The notes under the pieces are model-generated. The model made no database searches and was not told the origin of the DNA. It saw nothing but the letters and a program-made list of their open reading frames with translations. From Rickettsiella endosymbiont of Miltochrista miniata (GTDB lineage Bacteria; Pseudomonadota; Gammaproteobacteria; Diplorickettsiales; Diplorickettsiaceae), in the NCBI RefSeq assembly GCF_964031245.1, contig NZ_OZ035017.1, positions 151,402 to 215,401 of the forward strand: 64,000 bases of DNA, in the 5' to 3' direction. The translations under genes and the position numbers were made by a program. Shown one piece after another: positions 1 to 9,875 of this stretch. The first letter of the stretch is position 1. Each line of letters begins with the position of its first letter.

Positions 1-1665
1 GACGTGGCAAAGTGGGAAATTATTAAGCTAGAAGGTATTACTATTTCAGGGAAAGAAGAGAGTAAGCCATTGAATTTTCAATTTATATTTAATTTATATG
101 AAACACTCTCTCCCTATGTCGATCAAATTAAGGAGTTAAGTTTAAAAAGGGTTGATTTATTTAATAAAGACGCATTAGTCGATCTTTTAAAGAAAACATC
201 TAATTTAGAAATCTTGAGATTAGAAGATATTCAGAAAGAACAGAACTTTTTGCCGTCGTTTAATGCCCCCAATGTTCTTTTAAATCGTCTATGTGAAGCA
301 TTGGCTAATCATTGTACTTTAAGGCAACTAGATTTAGGTGATGCTACACTTAATGAAGAGGATTATTTGAAGTTATTTGAGTTGTTAAAAAATAACTATA
401 GCCTAGATCAAATTCTTTTAAAATCCGCACCGGTCTTGGAAGATCTGAATCGATTACATAGAAAATTAATACAACATCTGGAGGAACGATCAGAAAAATC
501 TAGTTTAGAGCGTTTTCAGGAAAAACAATTGACAGCCCATAATTTATATCAGTTAGCTGAATTAGGTTTGCAACTTAAGTCTCCTCCTCTTAAGCTTTTG
601 TTAAATTTCAATAACAAAATAGTCATTACTCGTCTCTCCAGCGAAAAATTACCTGAAAATTTGATCAACAGATTACCGAAAGATCTTCAAAAATATCCAG
701 ACTACCTTCAGCAGAGTTGGCCTATCGAGCTAGACATGAGTCAACGTTTAGACAATCGAACGCTAGGCGCGCATTTATTAGAAAAAGCTTTTCAATTAAA
801 AAATCCAAAAAATGTTGAACTGCTTTTATCGGCGGGAGCGGACTTATTAGAACGATTACCTGGGGAACCCAGTTTGGTCGAAAGGCTTTTTTCTAGCAAA
901 GACAATGTTTGTAAAAAAGTGATATTAAGCCATGTCAAAAAGGATTTAAAGTTTTTTGTACCTTTGATATGGCGTTTTTATACGTCACATAAGGAAATTA
1001 GTAATAAGCTTGGGTCAATAAAACAAAAATTAGATGATTTCTTAATGAAATTATTGGACTTGGATCAATTACCGTTTCTACTAAAAATATTTCGTGGCAT
1101 CGGGCTTGATGCAAAAAAAGAAAATTGGGAAAAAGACTTCCGTCTTATTGTCCAAGCGGCACAGGCTGGAACAACAGACTATCCGGTTAGTGATACTGCG
1201 TTGACAGAATTTACACAGGTTATTCGTTGCTTACATGGCGAAGCAGAAAGAGCCAAAAGGCAACACTTTAGAGATTTTAAATTTAATCAAGCCTTATGTA
1301 CTGAGCTTGATCAACTGTTAGGTTTTACTGAAGTTTATCAAAAACAGTTTAAATTAGAAGAAGAAAAAAGCAAACTGGAAAAAAAGGTGCAAAGCTTGCA
1401 AGGAACCATAGAAGTGATGAAACAAGACAAAAGAGAGACGGATGTAAAACATGCTCAAGATTTGATTGATTTAACAGCTAAATATGAAGCTAAAGGAGAA
1501 AAAGACAGAGCAGAAATACGAGCTGAGTTTGAACAAAACAAATCCGAGATGGCTGAAAGAATGAATAAAATAATGGATCTGCTTGCATCACAGCAACAGA
1601 CATCAACATCGGATACTCAGACGCAGGACAGTAGTAATGCTAGCTGCCGCTGGTTTAAACCTTAG
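1..1665 (+). CDS. LRR/ankyrin-like effector candidate, 5' end outside window
   Basis: The frame is open from the first base, and the first possible start is a GTG at 4. Residues 40-140 contain leucine-rich, RNI-like segments (LRQLDLGDATLNEED, LEILRLEDI). Residues 250-290 contain an ankyrin-like unit (VELLLSAGADLLERLPG). Residues 450-540 are charged, probable coiled coil. It is a paralogue of the protein at 6745-8337. In that protein the matching LNLGNTEI segment lies about 100 residues further in, so this gene probably continues upstream of the window. It is followed after 30 bp by the HPD-motif gene, the same pairing as at 6745/8360. A host-directed effector role is inferred from architecture only. 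Confidence 0.75.
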   Translation, partial: DVAKWEIIKLEGITISGKEESKPLNFQFIFNLYETLSPYVDQIKELSLKRVDLFNKDALVDLLKKTSNLEILRLEDIQKEQNFLPSFNAPNVLLNRLCEALANHCTLRQLDLGDATLNEEDYLKLFELLKNNYSLDQILLKSAPVLEDLNRLHRKLIQHLEERSEKSSLERFQEKQLTAHNLYQLAELGLQLKSPPLKLLLNFNNKIVITRLSSEKLPENLINRLPKDLQKYPDYLQQSWPIELDMSQRLDNRTLGAHLLEKAFQLKNPKNVELLLSAGADLLERLPGEPSLVERLFSSKDNVCKKVILSHVKKDLKFFVPLIWRFYTSHKEISNKLGSIKQKLDDFLMKLLDLDQLPFLLKIFRGIGLDAKKENWEKDFRLIVQAAQAGTTDYPVSDTALTEFTQVIRCLHGEAERAKRQHFRDFKFNQALCTELDQLLGFTEVYQKQFKLEEEKSKLEKKVQSLQGTIEVMKQDKRETDVKHAQDLIDLTAKYEAKGEKDRAEIRAEFEQNKSEMAERMNKIMDLLASQQQTSTSDTQTQDSSNASCRWFKP

Positions 1666-1695
1666 TTAAAGGAGGTGGGTGATGCTTAGGAGGAT

Positions 1696-3312
1696 ATGTT
1701 GAGTCACTTATTTAATCAAATGGATGAGTATCTCTCCAATAAGCCTTTTATTCGTCGTTGGTGGTCGAGACGTTGGATAGTCCATATGACTATCCAACCT
1801 CCATTAACAAAGTATTACCCCTTGTGGAAACGCACTAAAGATGAGCTTCGACTGTTACGTTTATTTGATTTAAGTCCAGAAGAGTTGGGCCGAAAAATAG
1901 ATCGTTATTGGAAAAAGCCTCGTTGGCGACGTTGGTTTGCTTCTTTTGGTATGAACAAAAAGATCGACGTATGGAATTACTACCAACGTTGCTTAGCTTA
2001 TCAAGAGATAAGTCAGGATAAGCTGAGATCTGAACAAAGCTTAGTTATTGCGAGTGAGGGAAGGCCTATATTAGAAGGCTTGACCTTGGTATTGCATCAA
2101 TCCAATGTAAAGTTTGAAACTTACTTAGAAAAACGATGTCGTAATCCAAAATGGATAGAAAAACACTTTTCAGAAGAAGTAAAACGTTATATGCAACGTT
2201 TGAAGAAAACATTTTTTACGAAGTTAAATAAACATTTAAAACAGATAGAGAAAGGAGAAGAACGATTAGCCCTAAAGCAAGAAGCAGAAAAAGAATATCA
2301 GGAAGTCGAGATGCTTATGTTTCATTATTATCAACTATGGCATTTTAATGCCTTTTCTAGCCGTCGTTCTGAGGTAGGAATAGATGTTGTTAATGATAGA
2401 GCGATAAATAAGAACCAAGAACGTAGGGTAGCTAACTATACGAGGCCTCAAACAATTTCTTCTTCATTTACACCTGCCCATAGAATAGTAACTCAAGCTG
2501 GACTTGGTTCGTTGGATGGGGCTAAAAAATGGATACAAGCTCAAAGAGAGCATTTAAAGTTACTGCTCAAAGATGGTTCTCTACAGAAAGTGGAAGAGCT
2601 ACTACAAACAAGTCTGAACGATATTAAAACGATTACTGAGCTGCATTTGGGATGCTGCGAAACCAAGATGTCAAACATTCAAGGTAGGCATGAAGCTTAT
2701 GACGATTTCATAAAATATTTGGATGACTTACAACGTCGATTAAAACCGTTATTACAAGGAGGAATGCTGCTATTTCACCCGGATCATATGAGGAATTTAA
2801 CGCATTCTCAAGAGATGTGGGAGATGATAACTCGATATAGTCAATCTTACTTAGAACGAAGCCGATATTACTTGGATAGCTTAAAAAATTATCATCTGCA
2901 GATCGAAGAACTTTATCATCATTCTCAGCAAGAGCTTCAAAGACAGCAGGCACTCCGAGATTGGTCTGATCTCGCGCGACGTATCCAAGAATTAGGACAA
3001 TCCATAAATGAATTGGAACAATCATTCAAAGAGCTTGATAAAAAACGTACGGAAGAAATTGAAAGATTTCGAGAGAAGCTATATGACCAATGGGAGCAAG
3101 ATAAAGCGGAGATACGGGCTGACTTGGAACAAGACAAGCTGGAAACAAACTCAAAATTAGAAGAAATCGAAGCTAAGATACGCACTCATCTAAAAGCTAA
3201 ACTTGAGCAAGGAATAGAAAAAGGCAAGAATTCTGATGATAATCACGTAAATGAAGAGGCAATATCCTTATCAGATTCAACGGAAAAACCGATAAACCGC
3301 CCGTCATTTTAG
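1696..3312 (+). CDS. HPD-motif (J-domain-like) coiled-coil protein, paralogue 1
   Basis: A 538-residue protein of a three-member family in this window (others at 8360 and 62537). All share an aromatic/basic N-terminus (KPFIRRWWSRRW, PLWKR, LRLFDLSPEEL) and a WxYYQRCL block near residue 100. Residues 335-400 form helix-HPD-helix (LLFHPDHM, HPD at 361-363), the arrangement of the J-domain that contacts Hsp70. The lysine that usually follows HPD is replaced by H here. The C-terminal 120 residues are highly charged coiled coil ending in a disordered tail. The start has an AGGAGG only 2 bp upstream. It is probably co-transcribed with the preceding LRR/ankyrin-like gene. Co-chaperone-like or effector function is inferred. 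Confidence 0.8.
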   Translation: MLSHLFNQMDEYLSNKPFIRRWWSRRWIVHMTIQPPLTKYYPLWKRTKDELRLLRLFDLSPEELGRKIDRYWKKPRWRRWFASFGMNKKIDVWNYYQRCLAYQEISQDKLRSEQSLVIASEGRPILEGLTLVLHQSNVKFETYLEKRCRNPKWIEKHFSEEVKRYMQRLKKTFFTKLNKHLKQIEKGEERLALKQEAEKEYQEVEMLMFHYYQLWHFNAFSSRRSEVGIDVVNDRAINKNQERRVANYTRPQTISSSFTPAHRIVTQAGLGSLDGAKKWIQAQREHLKLLLKDGSLQKVEELLQTSLNDIKTITELHLGCCETKMSNIQGRHEAYDDFIKYLDDLQRRLKPLLQGGMLLFHPDHMRNLTHSQEMWEMITRYSQSYLERSRYYLDSLKNYHLQIEELYHHSQQELQRQQALRDWSDLARRIQELGQSINELEQSFKELDKKRTEEIERFREKLYDQWEQDKAEIRADLEQDKLETNSKLEEIEAKIRTHLKAKLEQGIEKGKNSDDNHVNEEAISLSDSTEKPINRPSF

Positions 3313-3420
3313 GACTTTAAATCCGATAAACTTTATTATCGTAGATAGTCCTAGCAAAATCTATATTTCTGTAACAATAGATAAAATACAGATTCAGGAC
3401 GAAGCTTATTTTTCTTAAAA

Positions 3421-3524
3421 AATAATTAATTTTTTAAGATCGATCTATCAAATAATTTAAATATAAATTATCCTTGTAAAGATAAGAAAAGAATTGGAAA
3501 CAACTACAACAAAAGGAGTAACTT
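3421..3524 (+). promoter_or_regulatory. Duplicated 104-nt leader, copy 1
   Basis: The 104 bases before the start of the 30-residue-repeat gene match the 104 bases before the gene at 6745, with about 12 mismatches by eye and no gaps. The conserved parts include AATAATTAATTTTTTA, ATATAAATTATCCTTGTAAA and AATTGGAAACAACTACAA, ending in a good AAAAGGAG ribosome-binding site. The mismatches cluster in the middle, so both ends may be under constraint. It probably carries a shared promoter and 5' leader. Confidence 0.75.
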
Positions 3525-6500
3525 ATGCAAGATTCAGTTGATTTAGAAAGTGATCTGTCGGAAACAAAGGAAATATTGACTGAAGGCAACTTCAAGCTGG
3601 AACCGACACATCCGGGCTTAAGAGAGATTGCATGGATTTTTAATGATAAAGAGATATTTACTGAGGAGTTTATTCAAGCACTCCGATTGCATCCAAAGCC
3701 GATGGCACTTAGTGAAACATTAATATTATTGCATAAAATAGGGATTATTAATCAACAAAACTTAAAAATTGTTCTATCGCATCTAGAACTAGAAATAGTT
3801 AATCTAATGCTTAATACTCTTCAAGAAGCGGGAATATTCACTCAAGAAAGCTTCGAACAGGCTTTGTCGCACCAAGAATTAGGGCCTATTAAATTATCCC
3901 TTGATTATCTCCAAGGAGCAGGGATCCTTACTAAGGAAAATTTCGAACGCGTTCTATCGGAACAAGAAATAACGCCTATTGCATTATCTCTTGTATATCT
4001 TCAAGAAGCAGGGATTCCTACGCAAGAAAATTTTGAACATGTTTTATGCCACCGAGAGCCAATATCTATTGCATTCTCCCTTAGTTATCTCCGAGAAACA
4101 GGGATGCTTACCCAAGAAAACTTTGAAAGCCTCAGATTGCATAAAGAACCAATGTGTATTAAAGCAGTGCTTAGTCTTCTTCAAAAAGCCGGGATACTTA
4201 CTCAACAAAACTTTGAAAGTGTTCTGTGCCAAGATGTAACTGATATTGAACAGTTGCTTAGTTCTCTTCATAAAGTGGAAATGCTTACGCACAAGAATTT
4301 TGAACATGTTCGATCACACCCTGATCTAAAAAGTATCAGTCGCATTTTGAAACTTATCCAAGAAACAGGGATTCTCACTCAAGACAACTTCGAAAGTGTT
4401 TTGCTATGCAAAGAGCTATCAGATATTGAATGGGCGTTTCAGCTTTTCCATCTAGCGGGGATACTGATTCAAAAAAATGTTGAACATATTTTTATTTTGT
4501 CGCAACAAGAGTTAATGATTATTACATACGCCCTTAATTTTCTCCAAAAAGCAGAGATACTCACTCAAGAAAACCTTGAACATGTTTTGTCGCACAAAGA
4601 GCCAGTGTATATTGCAGTATCATTTAGTTTTCTCCAAAAATCAGGGATCCTCACCCAAGAAAGTTTTGAAGGGGTCCGATTGCACGAAAAACCAATATAT
4701 ATTAAAGAATCACTTAATTTTCTCCAAGAAGCAGGGATGCTCACTCAAGAAAATTTTGAAGGTGTTGTATCACACCCAGAGTTAGAAGCAGTCAACCGCA
4801 TTCAGAAATTAATTCAAGAAGCGGGGTTACTGACTCAGCAAAATTTCGAAAGTATTCTGTCGAGTCAAAACCCATCAGATATTGGGCTGTCGCTTAGTTC
4901 TCTCTATAAAACCGGAATTCTCACCCAAGAAAATTTTGAACATGTTCTATCATGCCAAGATGAAAATATCAGAAGTATCGGAATGATACTGAAGTTTATT
5001 CAAGAAGCAGGGATGCTTACTCAAGAAAACTTTGAATATATTAGACAACGCAAAAACCCAAACTATATTATACTATCTCTTAATTCCCTTCAAAAAGCGG
5101 AGATACTCACCCAAGAAAATTTGGCAAGTGTTCTCTCCCACCCAGAGCCGAAAGCAGTTTGCGTGATGCTGGGTCTTATGCAAGTAGTAGGAATCCTCAA
5201 TCAGCAAAACTTAGAAGCTGTTCTTGCATATCCAGAGCCCATGTATATTGGAGTGTCTATTATATTTATCGAAGGCGTAGGGCTACTCACGCAACAAAAT
5301 TTTGAAGTTATTTTATCTCCTCCAAAACCAAACATAGTTAAGTTGCTTCTGACTCTTGCTGTGACCCAAACTTTAATCCTAGAACTAAATATAGATGTGG
5401 GGGACATACAGGTGCTTAACCAAGGAAAATTTGAGACAATTTGGTTACATTCGGAGTCAAATGATGTTGCAACTAGTTTAGAAGATTTTCAAGCTGCTGA
5501 GATAGAGAATCAGACAAGCTTTTCACTATTGGTTGAATACGGCAATATATTGATGGACGAAATAGTGGGAACATTATTTTTACATCTAAGCTTAGATCTT
5601 TTAACTGGAGTATTTCAAAGATTTCGCCAGGAAAATCAAGATGCTAATGTTAATAATTTATCCTCTATAAATGATAAACAAAGCACTCATACAACGAGCG
5701 TCCATCAGTCTGCCTCTGAATCTGCCACGCAATTATGGTCACATTACGGCTCTCAACTCCAAGATTCTAATTTAGATCATACGATAGGGAGATTAAATAA
5801 TTTTATTCAAGGTTTGTCCGAAAATTCTGAAAAAAATAGAGCCGCTAAGCGTTGTATCGTAAGAATCACGGCTAAGGATTATATATTTACTGATAAAACT
5901 TCAGGAGTGAGTTTGAGGCAGCTATTAGCCGCAACTTATTTAGCTGTGTTGGATGAGAAAAATCGATCTGGAATTTTACAAGATGCTGAAAAACAACTGA
6001 TTGAAGGACTTTATGAGATGCAATGTGGCGGTAATTTATCTGAAAAGGGAGAATATCTAGGAGGGGAAGATGATCCTATTTGCCCTTCAGGTACTTTCAA
6101 TAAGTTGATTGAAAAATTACAAGGTGTCCATCCGGATTGTGAAATTCGTTTTATGACAAATAAAACAGCCGCACTTAAGCTTCGTATTATTGTTAAGGAA
6201 GCCGCTTTGGAGTATTTATCGTCATTAGCAAGCCCCATTAATACAGAGGAATTTATAAAATTTACTCATTTGATGCAGCAAATCAAACAACAAGGAGTTG
6301 GAGTGATTTGGGTTAAAATCAAAGAGTCGGTAAAAATCAAATTATTCAATGAATTTTCTGATTTTTATCAAAATAAAGAAAATAAGGATTTGAAAGCTTT
6401 AGTTCAAGCAGGGCAATATACTGTTTTAAGCGACAAAGTTTTAAGTGTGTTTCAAGAAAAAATACAAAACTCTAAAGGCTACTATCGATACTGTAGTTAT

Positions 6501-6608
6501 TTGTTACACCAAAATGGGTTATTTTCTACATATAAACAAAATGAAGTTGTTAATTATAATGATCCTATCCAAGAAAATATTTCTAATGCATGGTTTTTAG
6601 CTAGATAG
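3525..6608 (+). CDS. 1027-residue protein with about 20 tandem 30-residue repeats
   Basis: Residues about 40-640 are roughly 20 repeats of 30 residues with the pattern GILTQENFExVLSH, then a proline-containing turn, then LSLxxLQEA. Each unit reads as two helices, so an alpha-solenoid binding surface is likely. A linker follows (640-740). The C-terminal domain (about 745-1027) contains DDPICPSGTFNKLIEKL and HPDCEIRF. I recall this CxxGTFNxLIExL pattern from large repeat proteins of Legionellales, but I cannot name the family. No signal peptide or membrane segment is seen. It shares a leader with the gene at 6745. It is a good candidate secreted effector, but its function is unknown. Confidence 0.8.
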   Translation: MQDSVDLESDLSETKEILTEGNFKLEPTHPGLREIAWIFNDKEIFTEEFIQALRLHPKPMALSETLILLHKIGIINQQNLKIVLSHLELEIVNLMLNTLQEAGIFTQESFEQALSHQELGPIKLSLDYLQGAGILTKENFERVLSEQEITPIALSLVYLQEAGIPTQENFEHVLCHREPISIAFSLSYLRETGMLTQENFESLRLHKEPMCIKAVLSLLQKAGILTQQNFESVLCQDVTDIEQLLSSLHKVEMLTHKNFEHVRSHPDLKSISRILKLIQETGILTQDNFESVLLCKELSDIEWAFQLFHLAGILIQKNVEHIFILSQQELMIITYALNFLQKAEILTQENLEHVLSHKEPVYIAVSFSFLQKSGILTQESFEGVRLHEKPIYIKESLNFLQEAGMLTQENFEGVVSHPELEAVNRIQKLIQEAGLLTQQNFESILSSQNPSDIGLSLSSLYKTGILTQENFEHVLSCQDENIRSIGMILKFIQEAGMLTQENFEYIRQRKNPNYIILSLNSLQKAEILTQENLASVLSHPEPKAVCVMLGLMQVVGILNQQNLEAVLAYPEPMYIGVSIIFIEGVGLLTQQNFEVILSPPKPNIVKLLLTLAVTQTLILELNIDVGDIQVLNQGKFETIWLHSESNDVATSLEDFQAAEIENQTSFSLLVEYGNILMDEIVGTLFLHLSLDLLTGVFQRFRQENQDANVNNLSSINDKQSTHTTSVHQSASESATQLWSHYGSQLQDSNLDHTIGRLNNFIQGLSENSEKNRAAKRCIVRITAKDYIFTDKTSGVSLRQLLAATYLAVLDEKNRSGILQDAEKQLIEGLYEMQCGGNLSEKGEYLGGEDDPICPSGTFNKLIEKLQGVHPDCEIRFMTNKTAALKLRIIVKEAALEYLSSLASPINTEEFIKFTHLMQQIKQQGVGVIWVKIKESVKIKLFNEFSDFYQNKENKDLKALVQAGQYTVLSDKVLSVFQEKIQNSKGYYRYCSYLLHQNGLFSTYKQNEVVNYNDPIQENISNAWFLAR

Positions 6609-6640
6609 AACAAATTTAGAATATTTTAGATTTAAAATAA

Positions 6641-6744
6641 AATAATTAATTTTTTACGACCCACCTATGAAATATCTAAAATATAAATTATCCTTGTAAA
6701 AATAAGAAAAGAATTGGAAACAACTACAATAAAAGGAGTGATTT
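6641..6744 (+). promoter_or_regulatory. Duplicated 104-nt leader, copy 2
   Basis: Second copy of the leader at 3421-3524, the same length to the start codon and about 88% identical by eye. It ends in AAAAGGAGTGATTT before the ATG at 6745. The downstream coding sequences are unrelated, so the conserved unit is the control region, not the gene. Confidence 0.75.
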
Positions 6745-8337
6745 ATGCTCAGGGCTACCACTAAGACCAAACATTATGATCATCAAGATAAACCAAACTC
6801 GTCCTTTGATACCGTTTTGGACAGCTTTCTAGAAACAGGTCATTTTACATTAACTAATGAAATAGTAACGATAGAGTTGCTATCCTATTTTATTCAATAT
6901 TTAAATTTAAATAAACCAGCTAGGCCTTCCTCTAAACTGGATTATAAATTTTATTTAGATAATGTTGCTTTTGACCTAGGGGTTCAAAACTTTTCTTCAG
7001 ACATAAAGCCCGTTCGCATATTCATGGATAAAATCTTTAGCTTTTCACCTAAATGGAGTGTTATTGCGTTAGATAATGTGAGTATTTTACAAGATGAAAA
7101 TTATTATCCACTCAGTGCGTATTTTATACTTGAATTTCTGGCACGATTTGGAGTGTTGGAAGATAATCCAGCGAAGCTAACTATAACGAATGCTTTGATT
7201 ATAACGAATGCCGAATTTCATCGATGGGCATGGATGAGGTTTTTAACTAAGCCACCTAGGTTTGATAGCTTGACTTTAGAATTGTTACCCAATGAAGAGC
7301 AAGAAGAGGATTTCTTACATCTTTGTGATGCATTACAGTACGCTGAAATTTACGTTTTGAATTTAGGTAATACTGAGATCACTGCGAGAGGATTTCGGGC
7401 ATTAAATCAGTTATTAGATAAGAACTATTGGATTAAAAAGGTGCTATTAAGAGAGCCTACTGATCGTGAATCACGTGCTATCGTTAAAAAGTATGCCCGA
7501 AAATTATTGTATCTCGATCAAGAACAATATTTCGAAGGGCGTTGGCCTTTAGCTAAATATGATTTAAATCAACTAGTAGAAGAGGGGACAAGAACGGTAG
7601 GTCATTGGTTATTAGAAAATGCATTGGCACGAAATGACACCTTTACGGTGGAATGTTTGATAGAAGCAGGAGCTAATTTATTGGAACAGCCAGGTGGCGA
7701 AAAACCCTTTTTAATTCAGATCTTTGAAAAAAGCAGAGATTTTAAACTAATAATCCTCAATCATATTATTTATCATGAGACCTTTGGAAATAAGATAAAG
7801 CAGAACTTACAGGATTATCCAGACTCCAGAGAGCTAATGAAAAATATGGAAAGTTCTCTTATAGACTATGCTGGAATTTTAAGACAAAGAGCCTGGGGTC
7901 ATTTAGATGGTTATGAGATGCTGCTTAATCTACTTAAAACAGTGGCGCTATTATCGCGCCCTTCTAAACAAAGAGATCAGGAGTTTATAGACATTTATTG
8001 GCGATTATTTAAGTGTCTTATTTTGTTTCATGATGCAGAGGGAAAGGTTACTGTCGAGTCGATATCCAATGCACAAAGTATGCTGAATGAAATAATAGCT
8101 ATTTCAAAGAAGGCAGACTTGGGTTGGGATCATGGATCAAAACTACATCATGGCTTACCAGATCATATAGATTTATTAATGAAAGCTATGAATACTATTA
8201 AAGAATTGGTAGCGCAACAAGCCAATCCTCTTGATGAAAAGGGTAGAGTGACAGCACAAAGGGCAGCGAATACAGATTCTGAGGAATCACAGTTAAATGA
8301 ACCAGGTCCTAGTACGAGATTTTATCCTAGGCGTTGA
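6745..8337 (+). CDS. LRR/ankyrin-like effector candidate, paralogue 2
   Basis: A 530-residue protein. LRR-like strands appear near residues 200-245 (LNLGNTEITARGFRALNQLL). An ankyrin-like unit lies near 285-320 (HWLLENALARND, CLIEAGANLLEQ). The rest is helical with a polar C-terminal tail. The order of elements matches the truncated protein at 1-1665, and both are followed directly by an HPD-motif gene (here after 22 bp). The ATG is preceded by AAAAGGAG at the end of the duplicated leader, which fixes the start. The protein probably binds a partner protein; an effector role is inferred. Confidence 0.78.
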   Translation: MLRATTKTKHYDHQDKPNSSFDTVLDSFLETGHFTLTNEIVTIELLSYFIQYLNLNKPARPSSKLDYKFYLDNVAFDLGVQNFSSDIKPVRIFMDKIFSFSPKWSVIALDNVSILQDENYYPLSAYFILEFLARFGVLEDNPAKLTITNALIITNAEFHRWAWMRFLTKPPRFDSLTLELLPNEEQEEDFLHLCDALQYAEIYVLNLGNTEITARGFRALNQLLDKNYWIKKVLLREPTDRESRAIVKKYARKLLYLDQEQYFEGRWPLAKYDLNQLVEEGTRTVGHWLLENALARNDTFTVECLIEAGANLLEQPGGEKPFLIQIFEKSRDFKLIILNHIIYHETFGNKIKQNLQDYPDSRELMKNMESSLIDYAGILRQRAWGHLDGYEMLLNLLKTVALLSRPSKQRDQEFIDIYWRLFKCLILFHDAEGKVTVESISNAQSMLNEIIAISKKADLGWDHGSKLHHGLPDHIDLLMKAMNTIKELVAQQANPLDEKGRVTAQRAANTDSEESQLNEPGPSTRFYPRR

Positions 8338-8359
8338 AAAAAATGGAGGATAGCAGGGA

Positions 8360-9787
8360 ATGCTAAATAGGTTATTGGCAGACATAGGAAATGGATTAGC
8401 TAAAAAACCTTTTGAAAGAATATCTTGGTGGTGGGGGCCAAGATGGGTAGATTTTATTAGCGTGGATCAGCCGCTCACTGTTGATAATCCTTTATGGCAG
8501 CGAGATAAAAGTAGCCTGAAGAATATACGACTATTTGGCTTATCTCCAGATGAGCTACAAGCAGAGATTATCGCCTACTGGCAACAGCCTTTCTGGAAAC
8601 GCTGGCTCTTAGGTTTATTTACATCTATTCATAGTAAGATCAAGCTATGGTCTTACTATCACCGCTGCTTGTCTTTACATAAAGTTTGTAAAAAAGATCG
8701 ATATGGTACGAACGAACCTATAGACTTGGTATTTGAACAATATCTGGGCATAGAGATGCTACATCGATTAAATAAAAATCGAATACAGTTTGAAAATTAC
8801 TTTGAAAAACGTGCTGGAAACTTAACGATAAAAAATAATTTAGGTCATTTGCGAAGTGTTTTTGCTAGAAAACATTGGCAGCTTTTCTCAAAGTTGGTGA
8901 AGAAAAAATTAAGTCAATTATCCACTGAAGTAGACAAAGATAGCCTACACAGTCAATTAGAAAAGGAATCTGAAAGACTTAGAATGATTTTATTTTCTTA
9001 TTTGTATACTTGGCATGAAAATATTTTTAATCCAGCTAGGGATAATGACGAAACCATTAACAGTGGCACATTGGTTGATGTTTTCGCCGGAAAAGAAATT
9101 AGCTATTCCATACACTCGATAAAAGACTGGGTGAGGATGAAACAACAGGTGATACAGTCACTATTGGAAGGGCAATCACCTGAGCAATTTCTTAATATTA
9201 AAAACTTACTGGAATCTTGCCTCTCTAAATTAAAGACATTAGTCGATATGCATTTAAATAATGGTGTAAAGCTGATTGTTGCGGTGAGAAAGAGGAAATT
9301 GAGCTGTAAAGACGCGATTCGGCAGACAAGAATTCTACAAACTGAGCTGATTCATTTGTTAAAAAAAAGTATTGTGTTATTTCATCCCGATAAGTCATTT
9401 GGAAATGAAGAGCTAGGAAAGATACAGACAGAACTATTGCAACAATTTCAAGAGTTAGCTGAAGAATCGCAAGAGATAATAGAAAAAAAATTACAGTTAT
9501 TATGGGATTATTTGCCAAAACGGACAACAAGGCAAAAAGTTCAAAAAATGGAGCAAGAGGTTAATGGAAATATGCCCGAGTTGGAACAAGGAACAGAAAC
9601 TAATTTTACGCAAACTCGTATAGAGCGAGAAGAGACTAAAGCTAACGTGGATATATGCATTCACTCACAAGTCCGCTCAAAACTGATTCACAATCCACCT
9701 AATGACTTCATACTGGAAGAAAATAACATACAACAAAAGGATGAGCAGCGCTTCAGACGTTTACAACGTTACACACCTGTATTTTAA
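8360..9787 (+). CDS. HPD-motif (J-domain-like) protein, paralogue 2
   Basis: A 475-residue homologue of the proteins at 1696 and 62537. The N-terminus has KPFERISWWWGPRW, PLWQRDKSSLKNIRLFGLSP and WSYYHRCLSL. Helix-HPDK-helix sits at about 320-375 (VLFHPDKSFGNEEL, HPD at 342-344), and this copy keeps the complete HPDK of canonical J-domains. The C-terminus is polar and low in conservation. It lies 22 bp after the LRR/ankyrin-like gene, so the two should be translated from one message. It is closest to the third copy at 62537 in the N-terminal 100 residues. Confidence 0.8.
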   Translation: MLNRLLADIGNGLAKKPFERISWWWGPRWVDFISVDQPLTVDNPLWQRDKSSLKNIRLFGLSPDELQAEIIAYWQQPFWKRWLLGLFTSIHSKIKLWSYYHRCLSLHKVCKKDRYGTNEPIDLVFEQYLGIEMLHRLNKNRIQFENYFEKRAGNLTIKNNLGHLRSVFARKHWQLFSKLVKKKLSQLSTEVDKDSLHSQLEKESERLRMILFSYLYTWHENIFNPARDNDETINSGTLVDVFAGKEISYSIHSIKDWVRMKQQVIQSLLEGQSPEQFLNIKNLLESCLSKLKTLVDMHLNNGVKLIVAVRKRKLSCKDAIRQTRILQTELIHLLKKSIVLFHPDKSFGNEELGKIQTELLQQFQELAEESQEIIEKKLQLLWDYLPKRTTRQKVQKMEQEVNGNMPELEQGTETNFTQTRIEREETKANVDICIHSQVRSKLIHNPPNDFILEENNIQQKDEQRFRRLQRYTPVF

Positions 9788-9811
9788 TTGCTTTGATTGA
9801 AAATGGAATAA

Positions 9812-9858
9812 TCGAAATCTTGTAGGTTCTGAAAATAAGCATTTTAATGAGATTTCGA
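9812..9858. terminator. Inverted repeat between convergent genes
   Basis: Perfect 9-bp arms TCGAAATCT (9812-9820) and AGATTTCGA (9850-9858) with a 29-nt loop, lying in the 88-bp gap between the convergent genes ending at 9787 and 9876. There is no strong T-tract, so terminator function is tentative. Confidence 0.35.
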
Positions 9859-9875
9859 CAAAAGTAATTTTTTCA

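Noticed and set aside
4044..4307. 87-residue minus-strand ORF and similar ORFs in the repeat gene
   Set aside because: Mirror frames of the repetitive coding sequence with no independent signals.
3640..5460. Regular 90-bp repetition as CRISPR or VNTR
   Set aside because: The period is in frame, diverged and coding for 30-residue units; there are no spacers.
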